A stretch of 64,000 bases of DNA, from the NCBI RefSeq assembly GCF_001971705.1, contig NZ_CP019327.1, forward strand, positions 1,674,001 through 1,738,000, written 5' to 3'. The stretch is from Natronorubrum daqingense (GTDB lineage: Archaea > Halobacteriota > Halobacteria > Halobacteriales > Natrialbaceae). Shown here piece by piece: positions 42,909-51,739 of this stretch (positions within the stretch are counted from its first letter, which is position 1; each line of letters opens with the position of its first letter). The translations under genes and the position numbers were made by a program. The notes beneath the pieces were generated by a model. The model was not told the origin of the DNA. It saw nothing but the letters and a program-made list of their open reading frames with translations, and did no database searches.

Positions 42909-43904
42909 CTACGACGACGGTCGGTTTGCGAGTTGGGCGCGGAAGATCGTCTCGAATCCCTCGAGGTACGTCCGAAGGTCGACGCTGTCGGCGGCTGGAG
43001 CGAACGTGGCTGCTGCGGCGTACTCGTCGTCCCAGCGATCGACGAAGTGTTCCTCGACGGAGGACTCACGAATGGCCGCAACGACTGAATCGACGGATAC
43101 CTCGCTCGAGCGTTCCTGAATCGCTCGCAGCTGTGAGGCGTCGATGACGCCCGTCTCGAGGGCGCGGACGACGACCGCGGAGCTACAGTCTCCCTCGGCG
43201 AGTTCGCGCTCCCACGTCGCGATCCAGTTGCCGATGCGCGCCAGTCGCTGCGTGCGAAACACGACGCGTCTCACGAGCGAGAGTTCGTCGATATCGAACG
43301 ACGGGGCGTTCGCGAGGTCGATGTCCGCGAAACAACAGACCATCATGTTGTGGGCGTCGTACGTCCAGAGTTCGCGTTCCGTAGCGAGTGTTGGATACTG
43401 CGCCATCAACGCGGAGTACTCGACCGCCTGAAACGCCTGTCGAATATCGAACAAGAGCAGTTCGACGAACTCCTCCGCGCGCGGCCCGTCGGAGTAGGCG
43501 TCCAGCAATGCTGACCACAACTCTCGTTGGTATTCGACGTACTCGCCTGCAACGCCGGCCCGTGTGGGATCCGCCCGTTGGTGCTCGAACGGCACTTTCA
43601 GGAGTTCTGCGACCGTCTCTCGGTCGCCGTGACACTCGGCAACGTCGTCGATAACCGTGATGAACATCGTCGCGAGCACTTTCGCGTCTCGAGCAACCTG
43701 TGCCTGTTCTGGATCGACACACGAGAGTTGAAATTCGGCCGTCGACCGGGTGAACCACCGCCAGAGCGAACGATCTCGGTCACCGATTCGTTCGTCGTAG
43801 GCGTCTGCGAGTGGCTTTACGCGAGGCGATAGGGACCGCGTTCCAGCGTCAGCGAACGGATCGGTCTCGACCCCGAGTGTGCCAGAACCAGTATCGTTTT
43901 CCAT
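42909..43904 (-). CDS. Class I terpene-cyclase-like protein
   Basis: The 331-residue, mostly helical protein has the two metal-binding motifs of class I terpene synthases: an Asp-rich DDVAE (DDxxE, 86-90) after a hydrophobic helix, and an NSE/DTE-type N-W-I-A-T-W-E-R-E (226-234) 140 residues later, the spacing seen in bacterial terpene cyclases. Arg177, 49 residues before the NSE motif, could be the diphosphate sensor; I cannot place the C-terminal Arg-Tyr pair. If active, it would ionise a prenyl diphosphate and cyclise it. A strong TATA box at 43929-43936 predicts a leaderless mRNA. It is 139 nt upstream of L21e. It could be a non-terpene relative. Confidence 0.65.
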   Translation of the reverse strand: MENDTGSGTLGVETDPFADAGTRSLSPRVKPLADAYDERIGDRDRSLWRWFTRSTAEFQLSCVDPEQAQVARDAKVLATMFITVIDDVAECHGDRETVAELLKVPFEHQRADPTRAGVAGEYVEYQRELWSALLDAYSDGPRAEEFVELLLFDIRQAFQAVEYSALMAQYPTLATERELWTYDAHNMMVCCFADIDLANAPSFDIDELSLVRRVVFRTQRLARIGNWIATWERELAEGDCSSAVVVRALETGVIDASQLRAIQERSSEVSVDSVVAAIRESSVEEHFVDRWDDEYAAAATFAPAADSVDLRTYLEGFETIFRAQLANRPSS

Positions 43905-43928
43905 TATATGAACGTATTTGTTACATGA

Positions 43929-43936
43929 ATATATAT
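43929..43936 (-). promoter_or_regulatory. Strong BRE/TATA promoter of the terpene-cyclase-like gene
   Basis: On the minus strand GTGAAAGG is followed by ATATATAT, a good BRE-TATA pair. It lies about 25 nt before the ATG at 43904, so the transcript should be leaderless. It is the clearest promoter in the window. Confidence 0.55.
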
Positions 43937-44042
43937 CCTTTCACTAATCCGCGTTACTGACAGAGACGGACTAGCAGGTGAGCTGTGGTTCGAACTCGAC
44001 CAAACGAACAATCCTTTCGTTCTCGCGGTGAACGTGGATGGC

Positions 44043-44741
44043 ATGGGAACGAACGAAGATCGCGACGCTGGCGTTCACACGCTGCCGCTTACGGTCGAGT
44101 ACGGTGGTCGAACTATCACGATCACGCCCACGGTCGTCGAAACCGAGCGCGGCCTGGTCCTGATCGACGTCGGGCCGAGTGGTGGGCTCGAGGGACTCAA
44201 GACCCACCTCACCTCGCTCGGTTACGACCTCACGGACATCTGGCTCGTCCTCCTCACGCACCACGACGGCGATCACGCCGGTGGACTCGCACAACTCCTC
44301 GAGCGCGTCGACGCGGTCGTCGCGACCCACCGCGAGGAAGCGCCGTACGTCCGCGGCGACCGGATGCCGATCAAGAGCGACGGCGATCGGTATCCTCCGG
44401 TATCCGTCGACCTCGAGTTGACGGACGGCGTGCGGATCCCGACGCTCGCGGGCCCGATGGAGTGTGTCCCAACACCCGGCCACACGCCGGGCCACCTCTC
44501 GATTCACCTGCCGGAGGGGAACCTCCTCGTCGCCGGCGATGCGCTCGTTGGGGACGGCGACGACCCACTCTCCGGTCCGAAGCCCGAGTTCACGCCCGAT
44601 ATGGACCGAGCGCTCGAGTCCGTGTCACAGCTCGCAGCGCTCGAGATCGATCACGTCGTGTGCTTTCACGGCGGGTACGTCGATCACGGCTCCGAACAGA
44701 TACGCGAGATCGTCGACAGTAACACCGGTGACGACCGCTAA
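44043..44741 (+). CDS. MBL-fold metallohydrolase
   Basis: The 232-residue protein has the metallo-beta-lactamase metal-binding motif THHDGDH (HxHxDH), followed by the GHTPGHLSIHLPEGNLLVAGDAL strand and a terminal CFHGGYVDH His. It probably hydrolyses a thioester or similar bond, as in glyoxalase II-type enzymes, but the substrate is not clear. The ATG at 44043 is preferred; a GTG at 44028 gives a slightly longer form. It is divergent from the terpene-cyclase-like gene. Confidence 0.85.
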   Translation: MGTNEDRDAGVHTLPLTVEYGGRTITITPTVVETERGLVLIDVGPSGGLEGLKTHLTSLGYDLTDIWLVLLTHHDGDHAGGLAQLLERVDAVVATHREEAPYVRGDRMPIKSDGDRYPPVSVDLELTDGVRIPTLAGPMECVPTPGHTPGHLSIHLPEGNLLVAGDALVGDGDDPLSGPKPEFTPDMDRALESVSQLAALEIDHVVCFHGGYVDHGSEQIREIVDSNTGDDR

Positions 44742-44818
44742 GACGGCTGGAATCGGCGTCATCTTCCCGGGTGTTCGAAACGGAATTCTCATCGGTCTCG
44801 AGTACCAATCGACGGACA

Positions 44819-45259
44819 ATGCGACTCGAACTTCGCGTCTGTCAGCACTGTCTCGACGGCGACGACGGCCACGGCGGCCAGCAGAAAGCGGCACTTCTCC
44901 AGGACATGGTCGGCTGCGCCGAAGTGATTCAAGAGCACAAGGACGCCCTCGACCTCGAGGCCGTCCACATCCGAAAGGTCAGAGACGACGAGCAGGGCAA
45001 GCCCGAGGCGTTACCCGTCATCGCGGCGACGATTCAGAACGATCAAATCGTGTTGAACGACACGCAACTCGTCGCCGAAGGTCAGGACGGAAACATGCTC
45101 CTCTACGCGAATCCGGACGACATTCTGACGGTGCTCGCGGGGAACGTCGACGAGATCAGCAAGGCCGTTCCCGGTGACGTCACCGTCGATCTCTCCTCGA
45201 AAGGCGCGGAGATCATCTCCGCCGCCGGTCTCGGTGCCGACCCCGAGAAACAGCCTTGA
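44819..45259 (+). CDS. Conserved protein of unknown function
   Basis: The 146-residue acidic protein has a Cys pair in CQHC (Cys8-Cys11) near the start, a further Cys at about 29, and a mixed alpha/beta composition without membrane helices. It may be a small redox or metal-binding protein, but I recognise no family. It follows the MBL gene by 77 nt on the same strand, so they could be cotranscribed. Confidence 0.6.
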   Translation: MRLELRVCQHCLDGDDGHGGQQKAALLQDMVGCAEVIQEHKDALDLEAVHIRKVRDDEQGKPEALPVIAATIQNDQIVLNDTQLVAEGQDGNMLLYANPDDILTVLAGNVDEISKAVPGDVTVDLSSKGAEIISAAGLGADPEKQP

Positions 45260-45355
45260 TTTTGCGTCAATCTCGGCGTTGAAACTGCCGTTTCGAAATC
45301 GAGGACAGCGTCTCGAGCCGGAACCGGTCTCAAAAACGTTGCTCCCCCGAATCTC

Positions 45356-46648
45356 TCACCTCGCGCCGTAGCCGTTTCGACGGTCGCGCACGAGCAACCA
45401 GAGCGAACACAGAAACGCCACTGCGACGGCACAGGTGAGGATACCGAACGCCATTCGATACCCGAATTCGGAGTACGCAACAGTTCCCTCGACGGTTTCG
45501 TCCATCTGGTACGCATCGAGTGCGACGCCCATGATGGCCGGGAGGACCGTCGCGCCGACGAACCCCGCGGTGTTGACCGTGGCCGTCGCAACGCCGCTGG
45601 CACCGGACGGGTACCGATCCTTGATGACCGACAGCGAGAGCATGGCAGCCCCGAAGAGGAATCCACAGGTGAGATACGAGAATGCGATGACGGCGATCGG
45701 GGGTGCTCCAAAAATCGGGATCGTGCTGAACGCGACCGTCAGTAACCCGGTTCCGACGGTCATCGGCAAGAGTCGTTGCCCGCGAGCATCCGAGATCCAG
45801 CCGATTGCCGGCGGGCCGACGAGCAACCCGACCGAACCGAGGAGCGTGAAGTACGACGCCGTCGTCACGTCGAGTTCGTACACGACGACGAGATACGGAA
45901 TGCCCCACAGTCCGACCAACGTCAGCACCGCCCCGTTTCCGGCGAAGAAGATGGTGGACAAGAGCCACTGGTCTACGTCACCGGCAAGCGTCCGCAGGTG
46001 GCCTTTCGTCTGATCGAACGTCACCGTCGGCTGCTCCGGGACGCCCGAGATCGGCTCGAGTCCGGCGTCACTCGGCGATTGACGAACCAGGACGTAGACC
46101 GACGTTGCGGCGATAAATCCGACGAGTGCGAGGCCGAAGATAGTTTCGCGCCAGCCGAAAATATCCACGGAGACGGCGAGGGGCGTCGTCGAGAGAATCG
46201 CCCCGAGTCCGGCGACGCTTCCCGTGAGCCCGGTCATCGTGGCGAACTCGTCGGCACGATACCAGTTCGCACAGAATCGGAGTATCGAGACGAAGATGAC
46301 GCCACTCCCCAGGCCGATGAGCCCGCGGGCGGCGAACGCGCCCAGGTACCCGTCACTGAGGGCGAAGCCGACCGCACCGATACTGAGTGTGAGCCCCCCG
46401 ATGGAACCGACGTAACGGGGTCCGACTCGATCGGCGAGTATCCCGGTCGGAATCTGTATCGCGGCGTAAATGAGGAAAAACGAGGCGTGTAACGTACCCA
46501 GTTGGGCGGCCGTCGTCTCGAAACCGCTGGTCAACTCCTCTGAGAGGACGGCCGTCGACAACCGGTGTAAGTTGACAAGTAAGAAGACTACTACGAGCGC
46601 TCCCCAGGCCAGCCACCGTCGTTTTCTCGGGTCCGACAGAACGTTCAC
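45356..46648 (-). CDS. MFS transporter
   Basis: The 430-residue polytopic protein has 12 hydrophobic segments and MFS features: an IQIPTGILADRVGPRY motif A-type loop after helix 2 and a matching IGWISDARGQRLLP loop after helix 8. It belongs to the nitrate/oxalate/organic-anion-like part of the family, but the substrate is not predictable. I start it with the GTG at 46648, which gives the expected short N-terminus before helix 1; the upstream frame contains no good ATG with a sensible N-terminus. Confidence 0.82.
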   Translation of the reverse strand: MNVLSDPRKRRWLAWGALVVVFLLVNLHRLSTAVLSEELTSGFETTAAQLGTLHASFFLIYAAIQIPTGILADRVGPRYVGSIGGLTLSIGAVGFALSDGYLGAFAARGLIGLGSGVIFVSILRFCANWYRADEFATMTGLTGSVAGLGAILSTTPLAVSVDIFGWRETIFGLALVGFIAATSVYVLVRQSPSDAGLEPISGVPEQPTVTFDQTKGHLRTLAGDVDQWLLSTIFFAGNGAVLTLVGLWGIPYLVVVYELDVTTASYFTLLGSVGLLVGPPAIGWISDARGQRLLPMTVGTGLLTVAFSTIPIFGAPPIAVIAFSYLTCGFLFGAAMLSLSVIKDRYPSGASGVATATVNTAGFVGATVLPAIMGVALDAYQMDETVEGTVAYSEFGYRMAFGILTCAVAVAFLCSLWLLVRDRRNGYGAR

Positions 46649-46821
46649 GCGTGTGCCGTTTCTCGAGGGAGATGGTAAGATTTGCGAGATGAGAACGAGT
46701 GACATCGGACGTGAGAGGGCTGTCACTCAGGTTGGCGAGGCGGAGTGTTCCGCTCGTGATCAACAGCGAGCGCAGTGGCTCACCGGGGAATGAACGGGAG
46801 GAGAATCAGCCGTCGTTCGCG

Positions 46822-47088
46822 TTAGATGCGACCGACGTTGGCGACGTCGACACTTTCGACGCCGTCGACGTCTGCAAAGTTCTCTTCGACGGTTTCCGTT
46901 CCACCCGAGCCGTCGGGAACGATGACGGTTGGGTAGAGTGCAATCAGGCCGAACGCGACGTCTTCGCGCTCGACACCGTTGATTTTCGCACCCTCAGGGA
47001 GGGCGCTCTCGAGGCGCTCCTGGAGGGCGTCCAGGTCGATTTCTGGGCTGTCCGGCATGACCTTGATTTTGGCAGCTACTTTCCCCAT
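46822..47088 (-). CDS. ef1b: Translation elongation factor aEF-1beta
   Basis: The 88-residue protein is archaeal EF-1beta, which exchanges GDP for GTP on aEF-1alpha. It is a single ferredoxin-like domain with the [22 protein letters not shown] start and the [15 protein letters not shown] strand. The ATG is 9 nt downstream of the stop of the zinc-ribbon gene, so the two form an operon. Confidence 0.93.
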   Translation of the reverse strand: MGKVAAKIKVMPDSPEIDLDALQERLESALPEGAKINGVEREDVAFGLIALYPTVIVPDGSGGTETVEENFADVDGVESVDVANVGRI

Positions 47089-47097
47089 TGGAACACC

Positions 47098-47277
47098 TTA
47101 TGGTCCGGTAAATCCGCAGTCGGGACACTCATAGAGGTTGCTCTGCTTTCGGCATTTTGCACAGCGGAAAATCTGTACCCCACAGTCCGGACACTTGAAG
47201 GCAGCAGCGTTCGTGCCCGAGATGTTGATCCCACAGGAGACGCAGGATCGTGCTCGCGTTTCGTCCGTCGTACTCAT
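47098..47277 (-). CDS. 59-residue zinc-ribbon protein (HVO_2753-like)
   Basis: The small protein contains four Cys-x-x-Cys knuckles: CVSCG (13-17), CPDCG (29-33), CAKCR (39-43) and CPDCG (51-55), enough for two zinc ribbons. It closely resembles Haloferax volcanii HVO_2753, a structurally characterised zinc-finger micro-protein that affects swarming and biofilm formation. The gene is 9 nt upstream of aEF-1beta on the same strand, an order also found in Haloferax, implying a link to translation. A palindromic GTTAAAAC TATA-like region lies at 47299-47307. Confidence 0.85.
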   Translation of the reverse strand: MSTTDETRARSCVSCGINISGTNAAAFKCPDCGVQIFRCAKCRKQSNLYECPDCGFTGP

Positions 47278-47375
47278 ACCCCTTCCTTTCCGCCCACCGG
47301 TTTTAACGGTTTCTTTTGAGGAGTCCCGTGATCACCTCGAGACCGCCGCGTGGTCGGACGCCAGTGTGTGATAGC

Positions 47376-47396
47376 CAGACACACGTCGTGCGTCTG
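47376..47396. repeat. Near-perfect palindrome in the NreA upstream region
   Basis: Ten-base arms (CAGACACACG and CGTGCGTCTG) with a single mismatch flank one central base. It may be an operator or a bidirectional terminator in the shared upstream region. Confidence 0.35.
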
Positions 47397-47482
47397 CCAG
47401 CCTTCCGAGGGGTCCCGGTAGTGTTTTCTCGTTCAGAGAACGCGCTTCAAGTTACTTTACACACGGGTCGAAACGAGTGAGT

Positions 47483-47515
47483 GAGGTTCGGTTGGTGAAC
47501 GCCAAACCGGACCTC
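47483..47515. repeat. Imperfect inverted repeat before the NreA gene
   Basis: Arms of about 13 nt (GAGGTTCGGTTGG and CCAAACCGGACCTC) pair with few mismatches around a 6-nt loop. It ends 63 nt before the NreA ATG and could be a regulatory hairpin or operator. Confidence 0.35.
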
Positions 47516-47578
47516 TGCCTCTGACATTCTGCCGGCAACATGCAACATTCAAAGCGGTTGGGCACCTACCGAAAGTGA

Positions 47579-48880
47579 ATGCGCCTCGACGACTACATCG
47601 AGGACTTAGAGCCCGACGAAGAAGCCAAGCGACGCCGACTCGCGAAAGAGAAGTCCTACGCGATTACGGACCACCTCGAGGAGTTCGAGCAGCGCTTCGA
47701 TCAGTCGCTGAGCGGCGACTCTCTCGTCGGTTCGACGGCACCGTCCATCTTCGTCGGTCGGTCGAATTATCCCGATATTCCCGTCGGCTTACTCTCCCCC
47801 GTCGGCGACGAGGACGCTGCCGAAGAGTACGTCACCGACGGTAACTGGTACCAGGAGGGCTATGGAATCACGGACGTTCTCCAGCGCCGGACCAACCTGT
47901 TGAACTCGAACAAGCGCGCGAACGTCGACTCGCCGAGTATCGCGAGCCGACTCGCACCCTCGGTTCACGACACGTGGGACGGCTTCGTCGGCGTTCAACG
48001 CGAGGTCGCCATCGCCGGGCGCCCCGTCGACCTCGAGATCGGACTCGACGGCACGCCCGACCTCGGCCTCGACGCCGGAACGGACGTCGCCACGCCGCGT
48101 GGGCCGCGCGCTACCGCACAGAACGCGGAGTTGCGCGAGAACCCCTACGTCCCAAAACAGGTCAAGAAGACCTTAGAGGACGACGACTGGCAGGCACAGG
48201 GGGCGATGACCTACCTCTATCGTCGCGGCTTCGACGTCTACGACATCAACTCGATCCTCTCGGCGGGTGCCCTCGGCGAGGCGAAACAGCGCCGTCTCGT
48301 GCCGACGCGGTGGTCGATTACGGCCGTCGACGACACCGTCGGCCAGTACCTTCGCGGGCGGATCAAGAGCGAACCGAGCATCGACGAGGTGCAGGTCTGG
48401 GCGAACGAGTACATGGGTAATCGGTACTGGATCGTCATGGCCCCCGGTAACTGGGAGTTCGAACTCGTCGAGATGAAAGCGCCGGGCAGCATCTGGAACC
48501 CCAATCCGAACGACGACATCTGGCTTCAGAGCGCGAGCGAGGGTTACGACGGGCGGACGAGTTACGTCGAGGAAACTGCCGGCGCGTACTACGCCGCACG
48601 CCTCGCCGTCTTGGAGCACCTCGAGTCGATCGGTCGACAGGCCAAGTGCCTGGTCCTCCGGGAGGTCTCCGACGACTACTGGGCCCCCGTCGGCGTCTGG
48701 CAGGTTCGAGAAAGCGTGCGCAACGCGTTCGACGGAGCCTACGGCGAAGCCGAAACCTTCCACGACGCAATCGGGGAAATTTCGACCCAGCTTCCCGTCT
48801 CTCACGCCAGACTCAGACGAAAATCGGAGCTCGCTGCCGGTCTCCAGGCGAACCTCAGCGCCTTCTCGAGCGGTGAGTGA
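47579..48880 (+). CDS. nreA: Archaeal DNA-repair protein NreA
   Basis: The 433-residue protein belongs to the Nre family, which is linked to repair of DNA damage through interaction with PCNA. It has the archaeal N-terminus MRLDDYIEDLEPDEEAKRRRL, the APSIFVGRSNYPDIPVGLLSP block, and ends with Q-A-N-L-S-A-F (423-429), a PCNA-interacting PIP-box-like motif placed as in family members. No N-terminal zinc finger is present, so this is the NreA rather than the NreB type. The ATG at 47579 is preferred to an overlapping GTG in another frame. Confidence 0.9.
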   Translation: MRLDDYIEDLEPDEEAKRRRLAKEKSYAITDHLEEFEQRFDQSLSGDSLVGSTAPSIFVGRSNYPDIPVGLLSPVGDEDAAEEYVTDGNWYQEGYGITDVLQRRTNLLNSNKRANVDSPSIASRLAPSVHDTWDGFVGVQREVAIAGRPVDLEIGLDGTPDLGLDAGTDVATPRGPRATAQNAELRENPYVPKQVKKTLEDDDWQAQGAMTYLYRRGFDVYDINSILSAGALGEAKQRRLVPTRWSITAVDDTVGQYLRGRIKSEPSIDEVQVWANEYMGNRYWIVMAPGNWEFELVEMKAPGSIWNPNPNDDIWLQSASEGYDGRTSYVEETAGAYYAARLAVLEHLESIGRQAKCLVLREVSDDYWAPVGVWQVRESVRNAFDGAYGEAETFHDAIGEISTQLPVSHARLRRKSELAAGLQANLSAFSSGE

Positions 48881-48949
48881 CGGCTCCAGCAGGCGTGGCT
48901 ACCGGCGAGAACCCGAGCGTTCAAACCGATCGAGTCCCTCCAGTCGGCT

Positions 48950-49159
48950 ATGGCGCTCGCAGTTCTCAGCTCCGAAGCACTCTCCCTCGTTTCGATGCTC
49001 GTGTTGCTCGTGGGTGTCCCGCTGTTCGTCGTCGCCGTTATCGCCGTCGCCTCCGGCTACATTCGCTTCGACGCCGAGCGTCACCTCGAGGAACTCGAGG
49101 AAGGTGAGGGCGGCGAGTCGTTCGAAACGGCCGACGCTGAACGTGACGACAATTTTTGA
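48950..49159 (+). CDS. Small membrane protein
   Basis: The 69-residue protein has one hydrophobic helix (about 8-38) and an acidic C-terminal tail with Glu/Gly-rich stretches. It follows nreA by 69 nt on the same strand. It is likely a membrane-anchored micro-protein; no family is recognised. The gene is supported by its ATG, acidic tail and codon use, but it is short. Confidence 0.55.
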   Translation: MALAVLSSEALSLVSMLVLLVGVPLFVVAVIAVASGYIRFDAERHLEELEEGEGGESFETADAERDDNF

Positions 49160-49206
49160 ACGCCGACGTCTCGAGAGGCCGAAAATCACGGAAGAAATTG
49201 GAGTGT

Positions 49207-50322
49207 TCAGTCAGCGCCGTCCGAATCGGCGACGCCTCGTTCGACACCCGCTGGCGGTTTCGGTGGGGCGCTCGGTTCGCTATCGGTCGATGAGGCTCGG
49301 GCCTCGCCCTCGAGGGACATTCGATTGAAGACGTTCAACCCGGCTTTGAAGACCGCGAGCAAGACGGGACCGAGGAACAGCCCCATGATACCGAGGAGGT
49401 AGATCCCCCCGATGACACCGACGATGACGACCGCCGGGTGGAGGCCCGACCCGCGGTCGACGAAAATCGCACGCAGATAGTTGTCGACCAGCGAGAGGAC
49501 GGTGATTCCGTAGAGCAAGAGCAACACGGCTGGAAGTGGTCCGCTCGTCATCGCGAGGTAGCCGACGGCGGGTGCCCAGACGAGCCAGACGCCGACGGCG
49601 GGGAGGAAGGCGACCACGATCATGATCACGGTCCAGAAGGCGACGTTCGGCACGCCGAGTAAGTAGAGCCCAAGTCCACCGAGGACACCCTCGACGAGTG
49701 CGACCAGCACGTGGCTGTAAATGACGGCCCACGTCACGGTGCTAACCTCGTCGAACAGTTCTTCGCGTACGGACGGATCGATCGGGGCGACGTCGGAGAG
49801 CCACGCGACGAGTCTGTCGCCGTCGACGAGCAGATAGTACAGGAGAAAGACGAAGACGATCAGTCCGAGTCCCATTTCGATGCTCGCGTTCAGCAAGCCG
49901 ATGACCTCGAGCAGGACGAACTCGACGGCCTGGGAGAGCGACGCTTCGACTTCGGTCAAGACGGCGGTTTCGATCGCCTCGAGTTGACCGTCTTCGACGC
50001 CGAGGTCGTCGACGAGGAAGGCGAAGACGGATTCGATCGCCTGTTCTTCGTCGAAACCGTCCAAAAACGAGAGTACGGTGTCGAGGACGATAATGGAGAT
50101 AATGAGTAGCGGGACGACGGCGGCGACGATCGCGAAGGCCGTCAGTGTGAGTGCTGCGGGTCGTGGCCCGATTCGCTCCGCTAACCGTTCGTAGGCCGGA
50201 TGGAGAACGAAAGCGAGCAGCGCAGCGGCGAGCACGTACTGGAGGAGCGGCGCGATCATCAACGTCGCGATTGCCCCGAGAACGACGAGGAGGAGGGCGA
50301 AGAACGCAGTTCGAACGTCCAT
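49207..50322 (-). CDS. AI-2E/PerM-family transporter
   Basis: The 371-residue polytopic protein has about eight membrane helices and the AI-2E family features: an N-terminal helix pair with MIAPLLQYVLAAALLAFVLHPAYERLAERIGPR and a C-terminal PAVGVWLVWAPAVGYLA/LGIMGLFLGPVLLAVFK block. Family members are proposed to export small molecules, autoinducer-2 or, in some, Na+. The ATG at 50322 fits; another ATG lies 18 nt upstream. No operon partner is evident. Confidence 0.85.
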   Translation of the reverse strand: MDVRTAFFALLLVVLGAIATLMIAPLLQYVLAAALLAFVLHPAYERLAERIGPRPAALTLTAFAIVAAVVPLLIISIIVLDTVLSFLDGFDEEQAIESVFAFLVDDLGVEDGQLEAIETAVLTEVEASLSQAVEFVLLEVIGLLNASIEMGLGLIVFVFLLYYLLVDGDRLVAWLSDVAPIDPSVREELFDEVSTVTWAVIYSHVLVALVEGVLGGLGLYLLGVPNVAFWTVIMIVVAFLPAVGVWLVWAPAVGYLAMTSGPLPAVLLLLYGITVLSLVDNYLRAIFVDRGSGLHPAVVIVGVIGGIYLLGIMGLFLGPVLLAVFKAGLNVFNRMSLEGEARASSTDSEPSAPPKPPAGVERGVADSDGAD

Positions 50323-50475
50323 ACCGGACAGTGGCCCCAACAGTACATAAATGTAGATAGTATAAATTTCTGATTTGTTCGGGGGAATCGATAGCCCATT
50401 GTGATACGTGGCCGAATCACCGCAAGTGCTGGGAGTGCGCCAATGTCGAAAGGGAAAAACAGGTCGCGGCGCGTC

Positions 50476-50940
50476 TCAGTCTGAAACTGTCGTTTCGACC
50501 GCGTCGAAGCGCTCGAACGCCTCTTCAGTGAGTTCCCCCGTTTGATCGAGGATGTCGTCCCACGCGTCGTTCTCCGGTGCCGTGCCGAGCAGTTGGGCGA
50601 TCTTCATGATCGAGACGTGGTAGACGCGTTGACGCCCCGGTTCTTCCTCCCAGACGATCACGTTACAGGGGAAGAGACCGCCGATTTTCATCGTCTCGTC
50701 GAGTGCTTGATTCGCAATCTCGGGGTTGCAGGCACCGAGGACGTAGTACGGGTCGCGGTCGGCGTCGACTTTCTCGTTGAGCAGTTCCGAGGGCGAGAAT
50801 TCGACGGGAATGCCGAATCCGACGTTCTCACAGACCTCGCGAACGTGTTCGATCGCCTCCTCGTGGTCCATCTCGAGGACGGCCTGTTTCTCGCCGAAGT
50901 CGTCCGGATCGATCGCTGCCGGGTCGATTGGAAGGCTCAT
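50476..50940 (-). CDS. DUF302 domain protein
   Basis: The 154-residue protein matches DUF302, with the EAIEHVREVCENVGFGI helix, the YYVLGACNPEIANQALDETMKIGGLFPCNVIVWEEE block typical of the family, and the MKIAQLLG segment. DUF302 proteins bind small ligands or heavy metals in some bacteria and have no fixed catalytic function. It stands alone and begins with a clear ATG. Confidence 0.85.
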   Translation of the reverse strand: MSLPIDPAAIDPDDFGEKQAVLEMDHEEAIEHVREVCENVGFGIPVEFSPSELLNEKVDADRDPYYVLGACNPEIANQALDETMKIGGLFPCNVIVWEEEPGRQRVYHVSIMKIAQLLGTAPENDAWDDILDQTGELTEEAFERFDAVETTVSD

Positions 50941-51034
50941 ACGACTCTCATCACCGCGGACGTACTAAAGCCCCAGCGTCATCGGTTCGACACCTCCGAT
51001 CGCCGGCAGGGTAACTCGTCGGAGGGTGCGTCCG

Positions 51035-51733
51035 TCAGAGTGGAATTGGGAGCCACTCGAGGTACACCAAGACACCAGTCGGATCGAACAACGGGTCGTG
51101 GACGACGAGCCAATCGAGGAGGACCAGTCCGGCACCGTGGGCGATCACGGAGGGGAGAATCGAGTTCGATTGGTAGTCGACGGCTCCAAAGAGGATGTCC
51201 GTCGGGCCCGACAGGAGGAACTCGATCGGCGGCTTCCCCGCGTGGTGGATCATGTAGACGACGGGGCTGATGAGCACTGCTTTGAATCCGATCTCTTTGA
51301 CGCCGACGCAGAGCAGGCCCCGATAGTACGTTTCGGCCGCCAGCGCGAGGATGAACAGCTGAACCGCGTGAGGGATAAACTCGCTCAGCGCGCTCGAGGT
51401 GTGCCACATCGGGTAGAATTCCCTGATCGTCGGTAGCGTCGAGCCGACGAGGTAGAAGGGCAAGACGAACAGCGAGAGCAAGACGGCGTTTCGAATCGCG
51501 ACTCGATTGATGTTCCAGCCGATGTGCCTGCCGTGGGTGAGGCCGAGCGCGAGTGGCCCGCCGATCAGGATGGCTGCATCGACCCAGACCCGTCGCTCGA
51601 GTTCACTGGGGACGAACTCCATCCAGAGAATCGTCAGGAGTGCGCCGGCCAACAGCGACTTCTGGACCCACGAAAGGCGATCGAACTGCTCGCGAAGCCA
51701 GCGACCACCGTGACGAGCACCCTCGGTCGCCAC
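51035..51733 (-). CDS. CPBP (CAAX-like) intramembrane protease
   Basis: The 232-residue membrane protein resembles the CPBP family of intramembrane metalloproteases. The key residues appear as A-E-T-Y-Y-R (where EExxxR is usual), a HHAGKPPIEF His segment and SVIAHGAGLVLLDW with the second His. The first Glu of the usual pair is Ala, a variation shared by some archaeal members. It begins with GTG at 51733, 6 nt after the stop of the upstream gene, so they form one transcript. The target protein is unknown. Confidence 0.75.
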   Translation of the reverse strand: MATEGARHGGRWLREQFDRLSWVQKSLLAGALLTILWMEFVPSELERRVWVDAAILIGGPLALGLTHGRHIGWNINRVAIRNAVLLSLFVLPFYLVGSTLPTIREFYPMWHTSSALSEFIPHAVQLFILALAAETYYRGLLCVGVKEIGFKAVLISPVVYMIHHAGKPPIEFLLSGPTDILFGAVDYQSNSILPSVIAHGAGLVLLDWLVVHDPLFDPTGVLVYLEWLPIPL

Positions 51734-51739
51734 GGTTCG

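Larger units (their letters stand above)
47278..47578. other. Divergent intergenic region between zinc-ribbon and NreA genes
   Basis: About 300 bp shared by the minus-strand zinc-ribbon/aEF-1beta operon and the plus-strand NreA gene. It has a near-perfect palindrome CAGAC..GTCTG at 47376-47396 and an imperfect stem with arms around GAGGTTCGG/CCGGACCTC at 47483-47515, close to the NreA start. No extra gene was seen. Confidence 0.5.
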
